From: Apostichopus japonicus
Taxonomy: Eukaryota; Echinodermata; Holothuroidea; Aspidochirotida; Stichopodidae
Length of the DNA: 64,000 nucleotides
Reading direction: 5' to 3'
Assembly (NCBI RefSeq): GCF_037975245.1
Contig: NC_092563.1
Span: 6,017,501-6,081,500 of the forward strand
Shown: in pieces, positions 50,040 to 62,196 of the stretch
Layout of the letters: the number at the start of each line of letters is the position of its first letter
Position numbering within the stretch: position 1 is the first letter of the stretch
Position numbers and translations under genes: made by a program
Notes under the pieces: generated by a model
The model's input: only the letters and a program-made list of their open reading frames with translations
Databases searched by the model: none
What the model was told of the DNA's origin: nothing

Positions 50040-50116
50040 CGCTGTTAAAATATGTCAATACTTCGGAAGATGTTAACTCGACCCAGAACGTATTCAACTC
50101 TTGGACAACCGTAGCA
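50040..50116 (-). CDS. Reeler gene exon 3: last strand of the Reeler domain (77 bp)
   Basis: Acceptor CTTGGCAG. It completes the Phe codon and reads ATVVQELNTFWVELTSSEVL, the typical FxATVVxxxxTFWV ending of Reeler domains. Ends in phase 1 at GTAAGT (50034-50039). Too short for normal ORF detection; found by following the frame and the family pattern. Confidence 0.88.
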
Positions 50117-53100
50117 CTGCCAAGTGTAAAGATATACAGTTACCTTAGATGTAACAAATTTAAAACAGTTAAATAAACTATTATATATCAAACAGAAAAA
50201 AAGAAGCAAAAACAATTAAATTTTTGAACAATTCGGAGATGAAATTAAACATTAAAGTCCTCTGTATAAGAAGAATCTTAATCCTGAAACTGTTAGGCGA
50301 ATGTCGCCTCTTGTCATTCCAATTGTATGTGTAAACCTATATTGAACTAATCATTTAGTCAAAGTGTTGTACAGACAACGAGTTTAACCTTCCCCTTCCC
50401 CCATATTCTTGATGGTACATATTGCCCCCACCCCCACCCATCCTCCCGGCACCCGTCCCATCACCATTATCCCTATAATTGTGTTTGTTTGGAGAACTAT
50501 ATTCTTTCCTATACTAGGCTAGAACAGAAAATTATTTTCTACCCTTCCTTCAGCTTCAGGGCATTATACTAATAGACATGTTAAGGGTATAGCCATTAAA
50601 TGATGATCGTATATTATGGCCAATGCCTGACAGAGATGATAGCTCTATATACTTACAAAAACCGAATCGACCCTACGTTATTTTGCGGTGCGATCCAATC
50701 AAACTCGATAGGCTGTAACACTGATTTATCGGACCCGCTATTATGAGTTAAACTGCCGAGTGGAGAAGACGGCTCGGGACACCCAACGCGATGGGAGTAT
50801 TCAGAATCAGGCTGTATCAACCAAGAACCCACCGCACTAGAAGAGCCATCGGCCCTAGCTTGGAGTAGTATACCTCTAAAGGTTGTTGCTGTAGGTGCAT
50901 TTGGATTCGGATTCTGACTCAAAGTAACTGAAAAACGAAGCAACAAGAAAGAATGTTAATAAGTAGACGTTTGTGTATAAACCTCTTAATTTTACTTATT
51001 TCAGATATTTTTTTTCTATTTAAGACAGCGTTTCTTAACATATAGTACATTCTTAGCTGCGAGACAGAATTTCGGGAAAGTGAGGAGTTTACATGCATAT
51101 ATCACAAATTTCCTGAAAGAGTTAAATAGTATTTCGTATATATCTGGTAAATGGGTCAGTGCATTTTTTGTTTTCAAATGCAATTTTATGTTTTTAATTG
51201 CTAAGTGGTGCAACGAGCAGTGGTAAGGTATAAAGGTCATAATGATATTCCCGTACAGGCATTTGTTAAAAACAACACATTCTTTTATAACATTTTGTAT
51301 AACAAAGATATATTAATTTCAAATTTGGTGGTATTTTGTGAATGCATCTGGCAACATCAGCCGGGTGAAAATTATAGGATATCGAATCATGAGTTCTTAT
51401 TTTCTGCATAACGCCCACGAATTTTCGATGACCTAAATATGTGGTCCGGCCTAGTGAATATTGACACTATACCTTTGCTCAATTTCCTTGCATCGGTTTA
51501 AGGCATGTATTCATTTTTGTACGTAGTACACGCTGTATTTTGTAACCGGGAGTACTGAAATGTTGCGCAACACTCCGAAAAAGCCATGCACTATTTGCAT
51601 ATTGGACATCCTCCTGCCCCCTCCCCCCCCCCCTCCTCCGCCAATGGTTTTTGGTGACTGGTCTATATTAGTGAACTAAATTAAGTGTTTAAACCATTCG
51701 GAAAATTTCGTGTCCCACAAATAAAAATAATGCATCGTTTTAATATTATATTATTCTTGATTTTATTGCTTTCTCTGTGGTATAGTTTCGTAGTTCAAAA
51801 ATAATGAATTATATTTCAATTCATATTGTGAATTTATCTAATATTTCTTAAAATAATATATTATTATTATTTTTTTTTAATAAAGGAAGCAATTCTGAGC
51901 AGCAAAATATTTCTTCTCGTGAATCTGTTGTTAAACAGATCAGTTCTTGTAGTGAACTTGATATCAGAAGAAGTGTCTTAAGTAAAAGTTGTGTTGTTTC
52001 ACTATTTTGAACTGAGAACCGTCAGTGAATAAATTAATTTGCCAGCGGTAGATGAGGGAGAGGAGAGACAATGTCTTTAAAATCTTTACTTGCCAGCAAG
52101 ATCAGTGACAAGAACTTAATGACTGATCGCCGCCAGTCGTCTCACAATACGAATCTAAAAAGTCCACAATTTTTTTCTTAGTTTGCTGTACCAAATATGC
52201 TTTATTTTCAATGGGTCAATTTTCTCTTGTCCAAACTGTTCCCCTCCCCTACCCCCCCCCCCCGCTGCATCCCTACCAGTCAGGTAATCATATAATTGGA
52301 TACACGTTTCTAGTATAGAAATCCGTCCAATTATACTATTAATACTACTTCTACTACACCGGTGCTTAGATAGCGCAATCTCCCAAGGTTCAATACGCCC
52401 CAGAAAGGACACGAGAAAAATAAACAACAAACATAGATTTGTTTGAAATATAAAGAAGAGAAAAAGAAAAGTTGTTCAAGTTTCAACAAGGTCATACTAG
52501 TTTGAAAGGATGCATACAATAAAGGTCTTGAATATAGGGTACAAAAGAAAACAATGACGGTAATTGTTCTACTGCAGTATCCCAATTGTTTTCTACAGAG
52601 CCAGCAGTTCACCCAGGAAAATTTTAGCTTTTCTTCTTATAACCTCCTGACAATTACAATACACGACCAAGTAAATAACCTTGCTAACAATAGTTTTAAG
52701 TATCGCAAATCCCTTTGTCAGTTTGTGTGTGTGCCATTGAGTTGCTAGTCGTTTGAATAGCTGGTTTTTGTAATGGTATTTAGTTAACTTCTGTACTGCG
52801 CACTGATGAAGTCTGTAGCAAGGCTGAAATATCCCTCCTACAAAGATTCATATCACGGCGAATATTTGACTTCAAAGTATAGATCGGTTCAGGCTTTTTG
52901 GTCCAAAGTGGAGAGCAACCAGTGGCGTAGCCACGGGGGGGGGGGGGGGCAGAGTACCCTACCCCAACACATTCATTTTTGGGGACGTGATGGGCGACGG
53001 TGAAAAATCAAAGGGTAGGAAAGAAACATCTAAATGTACTCGAACCTGGGGAATGGGGCCGATGATGGGGGGGGGGGGGGGGGAGGAGAATACTAAAATA

Positions 53101-55509
53101 TAATGCAATGAAAAGTAAATTCAAGAATATGTGCGCTTCGCGCGCGGTTGCAGTATCTCTCTGAGTGGCCATATTTTTGTGTTCACATATATTTTTTCTT
53201 CAATATGTGATATAACCGGCTGGTTTGAATGGTTAGAAGACTACAAACCGCGAAATAATCAGTAGAGGTAAATATCTTGTCAAAAATGATATAAATAATC
53301 CCTCCTACAACGATTGACTTTAAAGTATTGATCGGTTCAGGCCTTTTTGGACCAAAGTGGAGAGCTAACCCCCCCCCCCCCCCCCGGTACATGACTGAAG
53401 GTGTGAGGAGACAGACAGAAACAAACTTAATTAGCACATAAAGAAGACTACAAACCGCGTAATAATCAGTACAGGTAAAAATGATCTGTATAGTTATGAT
53501 ATCCGTCTGTCAATATAACGTGCATATAGGCAGTGGCGGAGCGTCCATTACAGTCAGGGGGGCGGATGCCCCCCCCCTGACGGACTCAAATGGACTGCTG
53601 GCGCCCTTTTCAGCTTTTTACCACTTTTTACGTGTTCGCGATTATTGACTTTTTTATTGCGCTCTCATCTACCTATTGACATTTGTCACATTTTGTTGGC
53701 GATGGCACCTATTTATTGTTCGTTTATTCTGCAATTTAGCAAGGCCTGGATAGGGTAATTTCCGGCGATCTAATGAGTATCTTTACTCAAAAAATTTCTG
53801 TAGGCTCCGCGCCAACCTGTGGTTGGCGCTTCGCTTAGATAATGTCGAAAGCGCCCCTACAGACCATTCTCAACCCCCCTGACCAATACCCCTAGCTCCG
53901 CCACTGCATATAGGTATACAGGAGGTATCGCGCGTCAGTCCTACACCTATGCACGGTTTGTAGTACCTAATATTACTCTATTACCTGCATGTACACTGCT
54001 GGTGACAAACAATGCAAAACTTACCTTGAAAAGAAAAAAACATTCCTGCACACTAGTTGAAAAGCCCATCTCAATGGTTAATTGAATTGAACCTAGTTTG
54101 ATTAGCTAAACATTCAACTACTACAGAAAGATGGATCGCAGTAAGGAGTCTGAATTGTCATCTGGGTAAAAGATGTTTGAAAGCTTTACTTTATATGAGC
54201 TATTATAATATTCTTCTAGACTAGTTGATTTATCCTTACAACCATGATAGTGAATGTTTGCTTAAATGGCAAATTTCACTACATGTACATATAGAATTTC
54301 ATCAATTAACTTTCATCATGAGTAACAATAATATTTTCCTATCTAATAAACTGATTGACAAATAATTCATTTCTTTCGTTGCCAGATGCAATTTACAAAA
54401 TATCACAAAAGTTGATTGGGAATTAAAAAATCATATCTCGCGCTACAAAATGCTAAGATAATAATTATGTGGTATTCACCTAAAGGTTCAGATAAAAATG
54501 TCAGCTTGAACCTCTAGAATATCCATTTTAATAATTCTTAAATAATTCCATTTTAATAATTTCATTTTAATAATTCTTCTTTCTTTGAATGCACAGCATG
54601 GATATACGATGGAACATCTTGAATTGAACATTCACTGTGAATTATCCCGGAAATGGAAGGGTATAGGTATATGAGGACACGAAACAGGCGGAGGGTGGGG
54701 GGGGGGGCACATAGGGAGAAGGGTATACAATAATGGTGGAAAGTTAGATGTTAAGTTATACCCATGTCGTTTGCAGCAGATACTCCTACAAACCCTGCCA
54801 TACATCACGTATGATGGTACGTTATCCCTATCATGAAATCGTTTCTCTTACGATTCAGTTTTTCTTTTCAGTACAAAAATTAACTTGAATATCTAGAAAT
54901 AACAAATATGACAAAAGAGAATAGCTACCGAACATGTCACAAGAGGACCACAGAGAACAAATATGGAAGAGGTGGTTGTAGCAACTATATGCTTGATGAA
55001 CATTAATCTTGTATTGGGTCACTCCTGGATCTCTTTGTTTAGAAAAGAAAGAACAAAACTACTGATGCGCCCGGCTATTGCGAATCACCTGTTACATTCA
55101 TGTTAAACCGGAAATCAAGGTAAACTTCATGGAGAAGCATGTGAACAAGTAAAGATGAAGGGAACAAATTGATTTGTTTTGCAGACTGTTAATTCTCATA
55201 ATAGAGCTGTATTTATATGAATCAGCCAAGTAAGCCTCGTTTCAAACGACATACGAAATTACAATTTTGTCATTCAAAGATTTGCGTGCACTTACCAAGA
55301 ACGAGATTGTTTGGAGAATATCTGTTGCTATGGGCAGTAATTCGGTACGGTGAGAATGTCGTTTGTGGAGTGGCGCCGAAGTGGAGTGGCATTAATGTTT
55401 CGCACGCCTGTACGCCCGCCCCCGACGAATACGCCAATACTAATCCATGTATTGACAGGTAACACGTTATTATCAGAGCAGCAGTCAAAATCCTCACAGG
55501 TAGTCCCAT
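50040..55509 (-). CDS. Reeler-domain secreted protein gene (three exons found; 3' end not found)
   Basis: Joined exons 55296-55509, 50657-50927 and 50040-50116 give 562 nt (187 codons plus one base). Residues 1-26 are a signal peptide (hydrophobic TAALIITCYLSIHGLVLA, cleavage before YSSG). Residues 27-187 form a complete Reeler domain: SGAGVQACETLMP near the start, TTFRGILLQAR in the middle, LTHNSGSDKS, FDWIAPQNNVGSIRF and FFATVVQELNTFWVEL at the end, with both characteristic cysteines. Known: Reeler domains occur in reelin, F-spondin, ferric-chelate-reductase-like proteins and small insect defence proteins. Inferred: an extracellular protein; no function can be chosen between adhesion and defence. 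Exon 3 ends at a GTAAGT donor in phase 1, so at least one more exon exists. It was not found between 50040 and 44862. Confidence 0.85.
50117..50656 (-). other. Reeler gene intron 2
   Basis: 540-bp intron. Contains a C-rich patch near 50425-50460. Nothing else seen. Confidence 0.8.
50657..50927 (-). CDS. Reeler gene exon 2: Reeler domain core
   Basis: Acceptor TTTTTCAG. Encodes VTLSQNPNPNAPTATTFRGI through FDWIAPQNNVGSIRF. Enters in phase 1 and ends after two bases of a Phe codon (phase 2) at GTAAGT (50651-50656). Confidence 0.9.
50928..55295 (-). other. Reeler gene intron 1 (4.4 kb)
   Basis: Contains a free hAT-like N2 element (53531-53906), a truncated element starting CAGTGGCGTAGCC at 52920, and a local duplication (52819-52919 resembles 53295-53369; 53225-53250 resembles 53440-53470). 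Long G or C runs lie near 51608, 52255, 52938, 53066, 53369 and 54695. No exon seen. Confidence 0.65.
53531..53906. mobile_element. hAT-like element N2, solitary copy (376 bp)
   Basis: Termini CAGTGGCGGAGC and GCTCCGCCACTG, flanked by CATATAGG (53523-53530, 53907-53914). Orientation is opposite to the nested copies. It holds one shared module at 53741-53842. Both ends are intact here, unlike the nested copies. Confidence 0.9.
55296..55509 (-). CDS. Reeler gene exon 1: signal peptide and start of Reeler domain
   Basis: Starts MGLPVRILTAALII at 55509 in a good context (TCAAAATGG). It covers the signal peptide, the YSSGAGVQACETLMPLHFG motif and the SPYRITAHSNRYSPNNLVL strand. Ends in phase 1 at GTAAGT (55290-55295). 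Confidence 0.88.
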
Positions 55510-55543
55510 TTTGACGCTAATGGGCCGCTAAGATGGCAATAAG

Positions 55544-55551
55544 CTATATAC
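55544..55551 (-). promoter_or_regulatory. Candidate TATA box for the Reeler gene
   Basis: GTATATAG on the minus strand, 35-42 bp upstream of the ATG. It would give a very short leader. Weak evidence. Confidence 0.2.
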
Positions 55552-58472
55552 AAAACGCAATAACTAAGCACAAGTCCTGTTTAATATACTAGCCCGTAAA
55601 CAAATGAATTATTTCACTTAACACAAATGACACTTAACACACTTATATGACCCGACTCGGCAAGCCTGCAGAGCGTCCTTCGATTAATTTACGAGTAAAA
55701 AGCGGTCTTTTAGTTTGTGCAACGGCCATACCAAACTGTTCCGGGTGTTCAAACTTGAACAGATGCAAAACGTAGAATACTTTTTCAATTTCAAAAGGAA
55801 AAACGGTCATATATGCTAGAGCAATGGGGTATAGAAGAGGTCCTCTAAGGTAAACTTATAATACACACAGATCAATCTATTGGTAAATTTTATTTGTCTA
55901 AAGTGTGTACCGAAGTCTCGAGATATATACCATACATGTGTATACCCTTCATAACGCAGCCAACTAAATCTATATTAATCGATATAAGATATAAACTAGC
56001 CTGCATTTACATTGATTTATCGTTTCATATCCGTATAGGCTGTACCGAAAATCAAACAGGTGAACCCCTCAATAGACTGTCAGAGGAGGATTGGCGTGGG
56101 TGATCCAGGGGGTTTTATCAAGTTATCATGTGATAAGGTGTAACAAAATGTTTTTTTTTTATAATCTTCATACAACATGTAGATTTGAGATGGTGGACCT
56201 ATTGGATATTGCTCCACGCGGGACTGCCGTAACATTCGGCTATAATCGCGTCCGACTTCACTCATCGATTTGATCTTCATGCCATGGTAAACACAGTCTT
56301 GCGTCTTAGGCATACAACCCAGGCCAAAGGATCTTAATAACTCTAACAGCTCCTTCCATACCCCCAACTCCCAATTCTCACCTCCTCCCCACCCCCACCC
56401 CTCGCACGTCTGCCCATGCTCCCTTCCTCCTCCTTGAAGACGATCTTTCTAGGTATTTAATTGCACAAAACAAGGGTCTTATTCACTCAACTTGCACTTA
56501 GGGGGAAATTTTAATCATGCTTTGTCGTAGTTTAAATGAATAAGTGTTATAGTATAGTATTACTGCCACTCTGGTTTGCAAGATATTTCAGGATTAATAA
56601 TATATTTGATCAGTAGAATGCTACTCTCTATATAATTGAGGTTATACATTGATGATATCGTTGGCTCCTTATTGTTGTAATGTGAGTAGATTTAAAATAC
56701 CTCAACCATGACCATGACCTTGTAACTTCACAGAAATATGAGATCACCGTAGCTGTATGACATACAAAACACTTCCTGTAAATATATGGATTGTAAACAT
56801 GTTATTTCACGCCAGAAATGTCTGATCATTTTTTTCCATTAAAGATTTGCCAGTACTGCATATGAGGAGCTGAGCTATAATGATCTGTGTGTTAAAGTCA
56901 TCTTCTATAACAAATCAAATTAATTATGCGCCTAACGTCACCCTTAAATCCTCTAACGTGTTACATAATTTGGCACTTTCTTGCGACATGCGACATCCCT
57001 ATAGGCACCTGTACGAAGTTTGATCAGGTTCCTATATCAGCTGTTAAAAGGTTATAAATTTTCCGGTCATTGAAGTTGTCCTATTGTGGTTTTCGAGTAA
57101 CAGTTTCAGAGAAATGGTAAGATAATGGAAAACTCAGATCTAATCCGTCCGTGTCCTTAAAAGAAAAAGTTACCTCTGGACCATATATGAATATTCATTG
57201 TCCGCATAATTTTTTGCCAGTATATACCTCCTGGACACACAAATCCTACGGTATCTTATATGTCTGCTTCCAAAATTTCAGAAAAGATCATCAACCAACA
57301 TTTTTTCCCCAGGAGGGTGAAGGGAGTAACATAATTGCTATGTTGTAAATTTAATTTGCCTCCCCCCCCCCCTTCAAGTGAAAAGGTTGTTATTGATTAG
57401 ATATTACCGTTGCAGCGCAGCTTAAGGATGATGTATAACGTGTCCTTCGCATCTTGTTAAAATGGTCATCAAAAGTGAATTGTTATAAATAGAATTGAGT
57501 TGGTTATTTGTAGAAATGTCATAGGCTTATTTCATTTATAGTGGAATTTTTTTTTCTCGAATTCATATGTGCATGATATGTATGACAAATAAATTTTGTT
57601 GTAAAACTTGATAGGTTTAACCATATGTAGTAAACAATTGTAAAACTGATGAAAAAAATAATCATTCACGAAAAAGAAGGCCTCGAATATATTTTCCCAT
57701 TCTACGTTAATAACAAATCGCAAATGAAATATAAACCTGCTTAATAGTTTTGTTTGTATTACCTTTTTTATATCATTACTAGATGATTGTAAACGAAGAA
57801 GGTCATAAAATAATAAGGTCGACTGGTTGGCCCAAATAAAAAATTGTTTCTCTTATTGTATGGTTGAAGAATTCAACGTCTGTGGCATTCCATGCAGTAT
57901 TTAATTCTAGTCAATCTGTTAGCACAGTAAAATATACTGCCATATAATTCATTAAACTGTTCCTGTGTGGGAATGTGTTAGATTATACTTCATTGTTTTC
58001 GCTGATTCAATTCCAGCCGGAATGAAAATGTCGTACAGGGTGGCACAGATTAAGGCTGTGGTCTATAGGTGAAATATTTTCAAATCGACTATGCAGCCAC
58101 GCACATCATAGGGTAAGACGATGGGGAAAGCTCTCCCAGTAACATACCCCCCCCCCTCCCCCTTACCCTCACAGCCCCTTCCTCTGGTATTTACTGACAT
58201 AGTAATAGCGGACTAATATCAACGAACACTTTCCGTATACAGTCGATAGGTGTCTGCAGTTTGTACAGACATCCGTTCCATGTGCCACGGGTTCCATATA
58301 TAATTGTTTATTCATTTCAGGGAAAAAATATAATTCAAAAGTATGATTAACGACTGATACGTTAAATTTGAATATCTCTGTGTGTTGGAACACTCAAGCA
58401 TTTATGGTAGGAACTAGTGTATAATAACGTTTGAGCATAAATGAACTGAAAACTAGTTGTAAGCTATCCTTA
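55552..58472. other. Region upstream of the Reeler gene
   Basis: 2.9 kb with no recognisable gene. It contains C runs near 57362 and 58147. Short open frames on both strands lack any family signature. Confidence 0.6.
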
Positions 58473-58480
58473 CGCAGAAG

Positions 58481-59564
58481 CAGGCGCGGCGGAACGGAAA
58501 AATTATTGGGGGGGCTAATGTGTGGAGACTATCTAAGCGGAGCGCCACCATCGATTGGCGCGGAGCGTACAAGAAAATTTTGGGTTTTTTCAAACCCCCA
58601 TATGGCCGGAAACGGCACTCCCCGAGTGTTTTATGCTGCGAATACCTAGACCTAAAATATGGGTCTCAAGCCTGCAATTTCTCAGATTGCACGTAAAAGT
58701 CTGTAAAAACATTGTAATTTGTATATTCGATGGTGTTTTAAGAGAGTAGCTATTACTCGTAGTGTACTCGCAAAGACGTTTTTGAGTGTAGTAAGGGCAG
58801 TGGCGGAGCTAGGGGTATTGGTCAGGGGGGCAGGAATGGTCTGTAGGGGCGCTTTCGACACTATCTAAGCGGAGCGCCACCACAGGTTGGCGCGGAGCGT
58901 ACAGAAATTTTTTGAGTAAAGATACTCCCTAGATGGCAGGAAATGACCCTTTCCGGGCCTTGCTAATTTGCAGATAAACGGAGAATAAATAGGTGTTGTA
59001 GCCATTTTGTCGGAAAATTACACCAACAGAATATGACAAATGTCAATATGCATATGAGAGCGCAATAAAATAGTCAATAATCGCGAATAAGTAAAAAGTA
59101 GTGTAAAGCTGAAAAGGGCGCCAGCAGTCCATTTGAGTTCGTCAGGGGGGGGGGGGCGCATCCGCCCCCTGACTGTATATATGGACGCTCCGCCACTAAG
59201 TAAGGGGATGTTGGAGAAATGGCTGAAATGAGGCAAGTCATTGGCCTAAGACGAAGTTGTGTTACGCTTACCGGTACTCACACTCACTGCTTCCACTTTT
59301 CACGGGGCGTGAAGACGCGGTTGGGGTGACAATGTGGTCTATAGCCAGGGGACGGGCCGAGGGTCCCCAGCAATTACTAAAATTATTACACCTATATAGT
59401 ATACGTGTGCATCGGACAGATCGACAAGTATGCATTGAAAAATGGGCAGATGCACGTTTCGGAGCCTTGGTAAATATTGGGGGGGCTTATCATGCATTTG
59501 CCCCCTCAACTTTTTCATTGGGGGGGCTGAGCCCCCCCAAGCCCCCCCGGTTCCGCCGCCACTG
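58481..59564. mobile_element. Composite hAT-like element N1, copy 2 (1084 bp)
   Basis: Near identical to 48754-49838 but flanked by a different 8-bp duplication, CGCAGAAG (58473-58480, 59565-59572). It carries the same nested N2 element at 58798-59198. Confidence 0.9.
58798..59198. mobile_element. hAT-like element N2 nested in N1 copy 2 (401 bp)
   Basis: Same position, same AGTAAGGG duplication (58790-58797, 59199-59206) and same terminal A as in the other composite. It was therefore present before the composite copied itself. Confidence 0.88.
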
Positions 59565-59572
59565 CGCAGAAG

Positions 59573-60104
59573 GATAACGTAGCCTACATGCATAGGCCTA
59601 TGTCATGCAAGTTGTTACAGGCAATTGTGTTATCTTGGGTAGACTGAAGCACACGTGGCCAAACGTATATGTATGAACCGATACTATATAAATTTGTCGT
59701 GGCACAGTCAGTCCGCTGAACCAGGAAAAGGCAGGTAAAGGTTAAAGGCGATGAAGTCAGGAGTCACGTTCTTAGAGAAAATGTTTTATAGGCCTATCTT
59801 CATCAGTTCGCAAGCCTATACCAGTACGAAACGTATGAAACATGTATCCACACACATATACATACATAATCCTGCATGAATTTGTGTTTGTTTGATCGAT
59901 CGCTTGTTTGTTTGTCATACAAAAATTTGAATTGGAGATTATTAAATGTAAGATTGGAGACGTGTTTTATGCTAAGTAGGCTATATAGCTGCCTTTGACA
60001 ATTTTTTAACCAGTAACAGAGATGTACATAATCACAACACGAGGCATGCTAATCATACCCACTATAATCTCTACAATACCACCATTGGAACTTTAAACCT
60101 ACAA
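59573..60104. other. Spacer between two transposons
   Basis: 530 bp with no gene or repeat that I can name, apart from TTTG-rich runs near 59885-59915. Confidence 0.6.
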
Positions 60105-61961
60105 CAGGTGCGTATCCAGGGGGGGGGCGTTGGGGGCGCGCGCCCCCCGGGTAAGGAAAAGAGGAGAGAAAAAAAAAGAAGAAAAAAGGAAAAGGAGGAG
60201 AGAAAGGAAGGGAAAAGAAAAAGAAAAAAAAGAGAAAAAGAAGAAAAGGAGGGAGTAGAAGATAGCCAAGACCTCGGGAAGAGAAAGAGGAACAGTCATA
60301 GTCAAAGCGCTGATCCCTATTATATACACAGGGTAGCCAGTGACAGATCAAGGATTACGGAGGGGGTGTGCGCCTCACCCTACCCCTTACACCGACAACT
60401 CCATTTTTGACGTTTCCATTTTTCCTCTCTCACTAATGTATCTATATAAATACTATATATGGTCTATCATGACGCGTGTGTCTGTATGGACGCCTTTGTA
60501 CAAATTGTAGTACAATTGTGCTATGGAACCAACTGTGGGTGGTCTTGAACTCGACCGAGTCGTCGGGGAACATGACGCATTTCGGGAAGGGGGCGACCTC
60601 CCCCTCCCCCCGAGCAAATTTTCTTTACGACATCGCTAGTAATTTCAAAATAGACAATGCTTAGATGCAACTTACAAGGCCTGGGAAGTGTCATTTCCAG
60701 CGATCTGGGAGGCATTTTCGGCCAAAATTTTTCTTGTACGCTTCGCGCCAAATCATGGTGGCGCTTCGCTTAGATAGTTTGCCTACAGGCTTCGCCCCTC
60801 CCTTGGCAATTACTTGCTACACGCCTGTTCGAATTTGTAAAGCAAAGAGCAGATATAACATCATATCAGTGAGCATTGAAATGCATGTTCCACGATGAAC
60901 AGCCTCAAAAAACTGTCTATGTGTGTATTCAAGGCGTAGGAGCCCAATTGGATTTGGGGCTGTAACGACTTGCCCGAAAAAGAGCCGAAATTTTTCGCGC
61001 GCGAGGCGCGCGTTCAATATATCGATGCCAATATCATATAAGCAAGCATCGGTCATTACATTGCATGGCATCGTGTACCTTACGGTCCGTGAAAGTTGCA
61101 CAGTATACCGCCGGATGCTAATGTAAACAACCAAATGTCTTATGTAGATGGAGAAAAAGCATACAGATCCATTTATGTCAAAACTCTCTTTTACAGTAGT
61201 AATGTCGGCCAAGCTTAGAACTTTATTTTAATTACCAAGGAGATCATTTTTAAGCTATTCATTGCTATTTAGTTTTCTTTCAGTAGGTGCCCGAAAAAAA
61301 TGGGAAAAAATTTGGTTGCGGGGGGGGGGGGGGGGGGCTGCATCCTCCGCCTTCTACGGGACCTACGCCTATGTGTGTAGTGTTCGGTTTCGATATACCT
61401 GATATCGGAAATATCTGCTATTTTTCATTTCCTTCAACCAAGTTTTATAATAGCCATTATAAGAGGTTTTAATATTTCTACACCAAAAAATTAACTGTGT
61501 CTGAATTTTCGAAAATTTCCTGACCAACATTTTTTCTATATTGGTTGTCCATAGATTGAATTTTGTGCAACATTATGGGTATGTTTTGAAGTGATTTAAG
61601 CCCATGAAATATTGGGCTTAAAACCTTGAAAAGTGGGGCTGTCAGATATTGTAGGCCGTGACGTAGAATCACCTACAAAAGCAATGAACCATAGGACATG
61701 CAATGAGGTCGAACATGATGAGTGACTGGTTACAATCTCCAAAAAGGTTATGGATGGAAAAAACTTTTGGGAAATAGTTGGTTCTCAGGCAAAAGTGTAC
61801 ATCTGGTTGGTCATTTTCAAGCCCGAGATGTGCCATTTCCGGTGATCTGGGGGGTATCAAAACCAGAAATTTTCTTGTACGCTCCGCGCCAACCGATGGT
61901 GGCGCTCCGCTTAGATGGTAATTCGCGCCCCCCGGGTTAGAAAATCCTGGATACGCGCCTG
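60105..61961. mobile_element. Non-autonomous DNA transposon, 5-bp target duplication, copy 3 (1857 bp)
   Basis: Termini CAGGTGCGTATCCAGG and CCTGGATACGCGCCTG, flanked by TACAA (60100-60104, 61962-61966). It is related to the 9.3 kb element in both halves: the same purine tract (60151-60290) and the same right end. It has two shared modules (60676-60778, 61819-61918). The different target duplication makes it an independent insertion. Confidence 0.87.
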
Positions 61962-62196
61962 TACAAAACCGTTCAACAAAAACATGGAATCTTCTCATGA
62001 ACGATTTAAAGAATAAAAAGTCAGTCACATCCTCTAAGAAGTGGTTTTGTAAGGAAATAATAGCTAGTTACTGACTAAAACTATATTATACCTGTATGTA
62101 ATTACTATATATATATATATATTGAACATTTAATTTGTACTTATATCTATGTATGTATTCATACACATATATATATTTTGTTTTTTCTTTTCTTTC

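Noticed and set aside
60817-61212. 131-codon frame inside the transposon
   Set aside because: Not conserved in the related copies and with no transposase motif.
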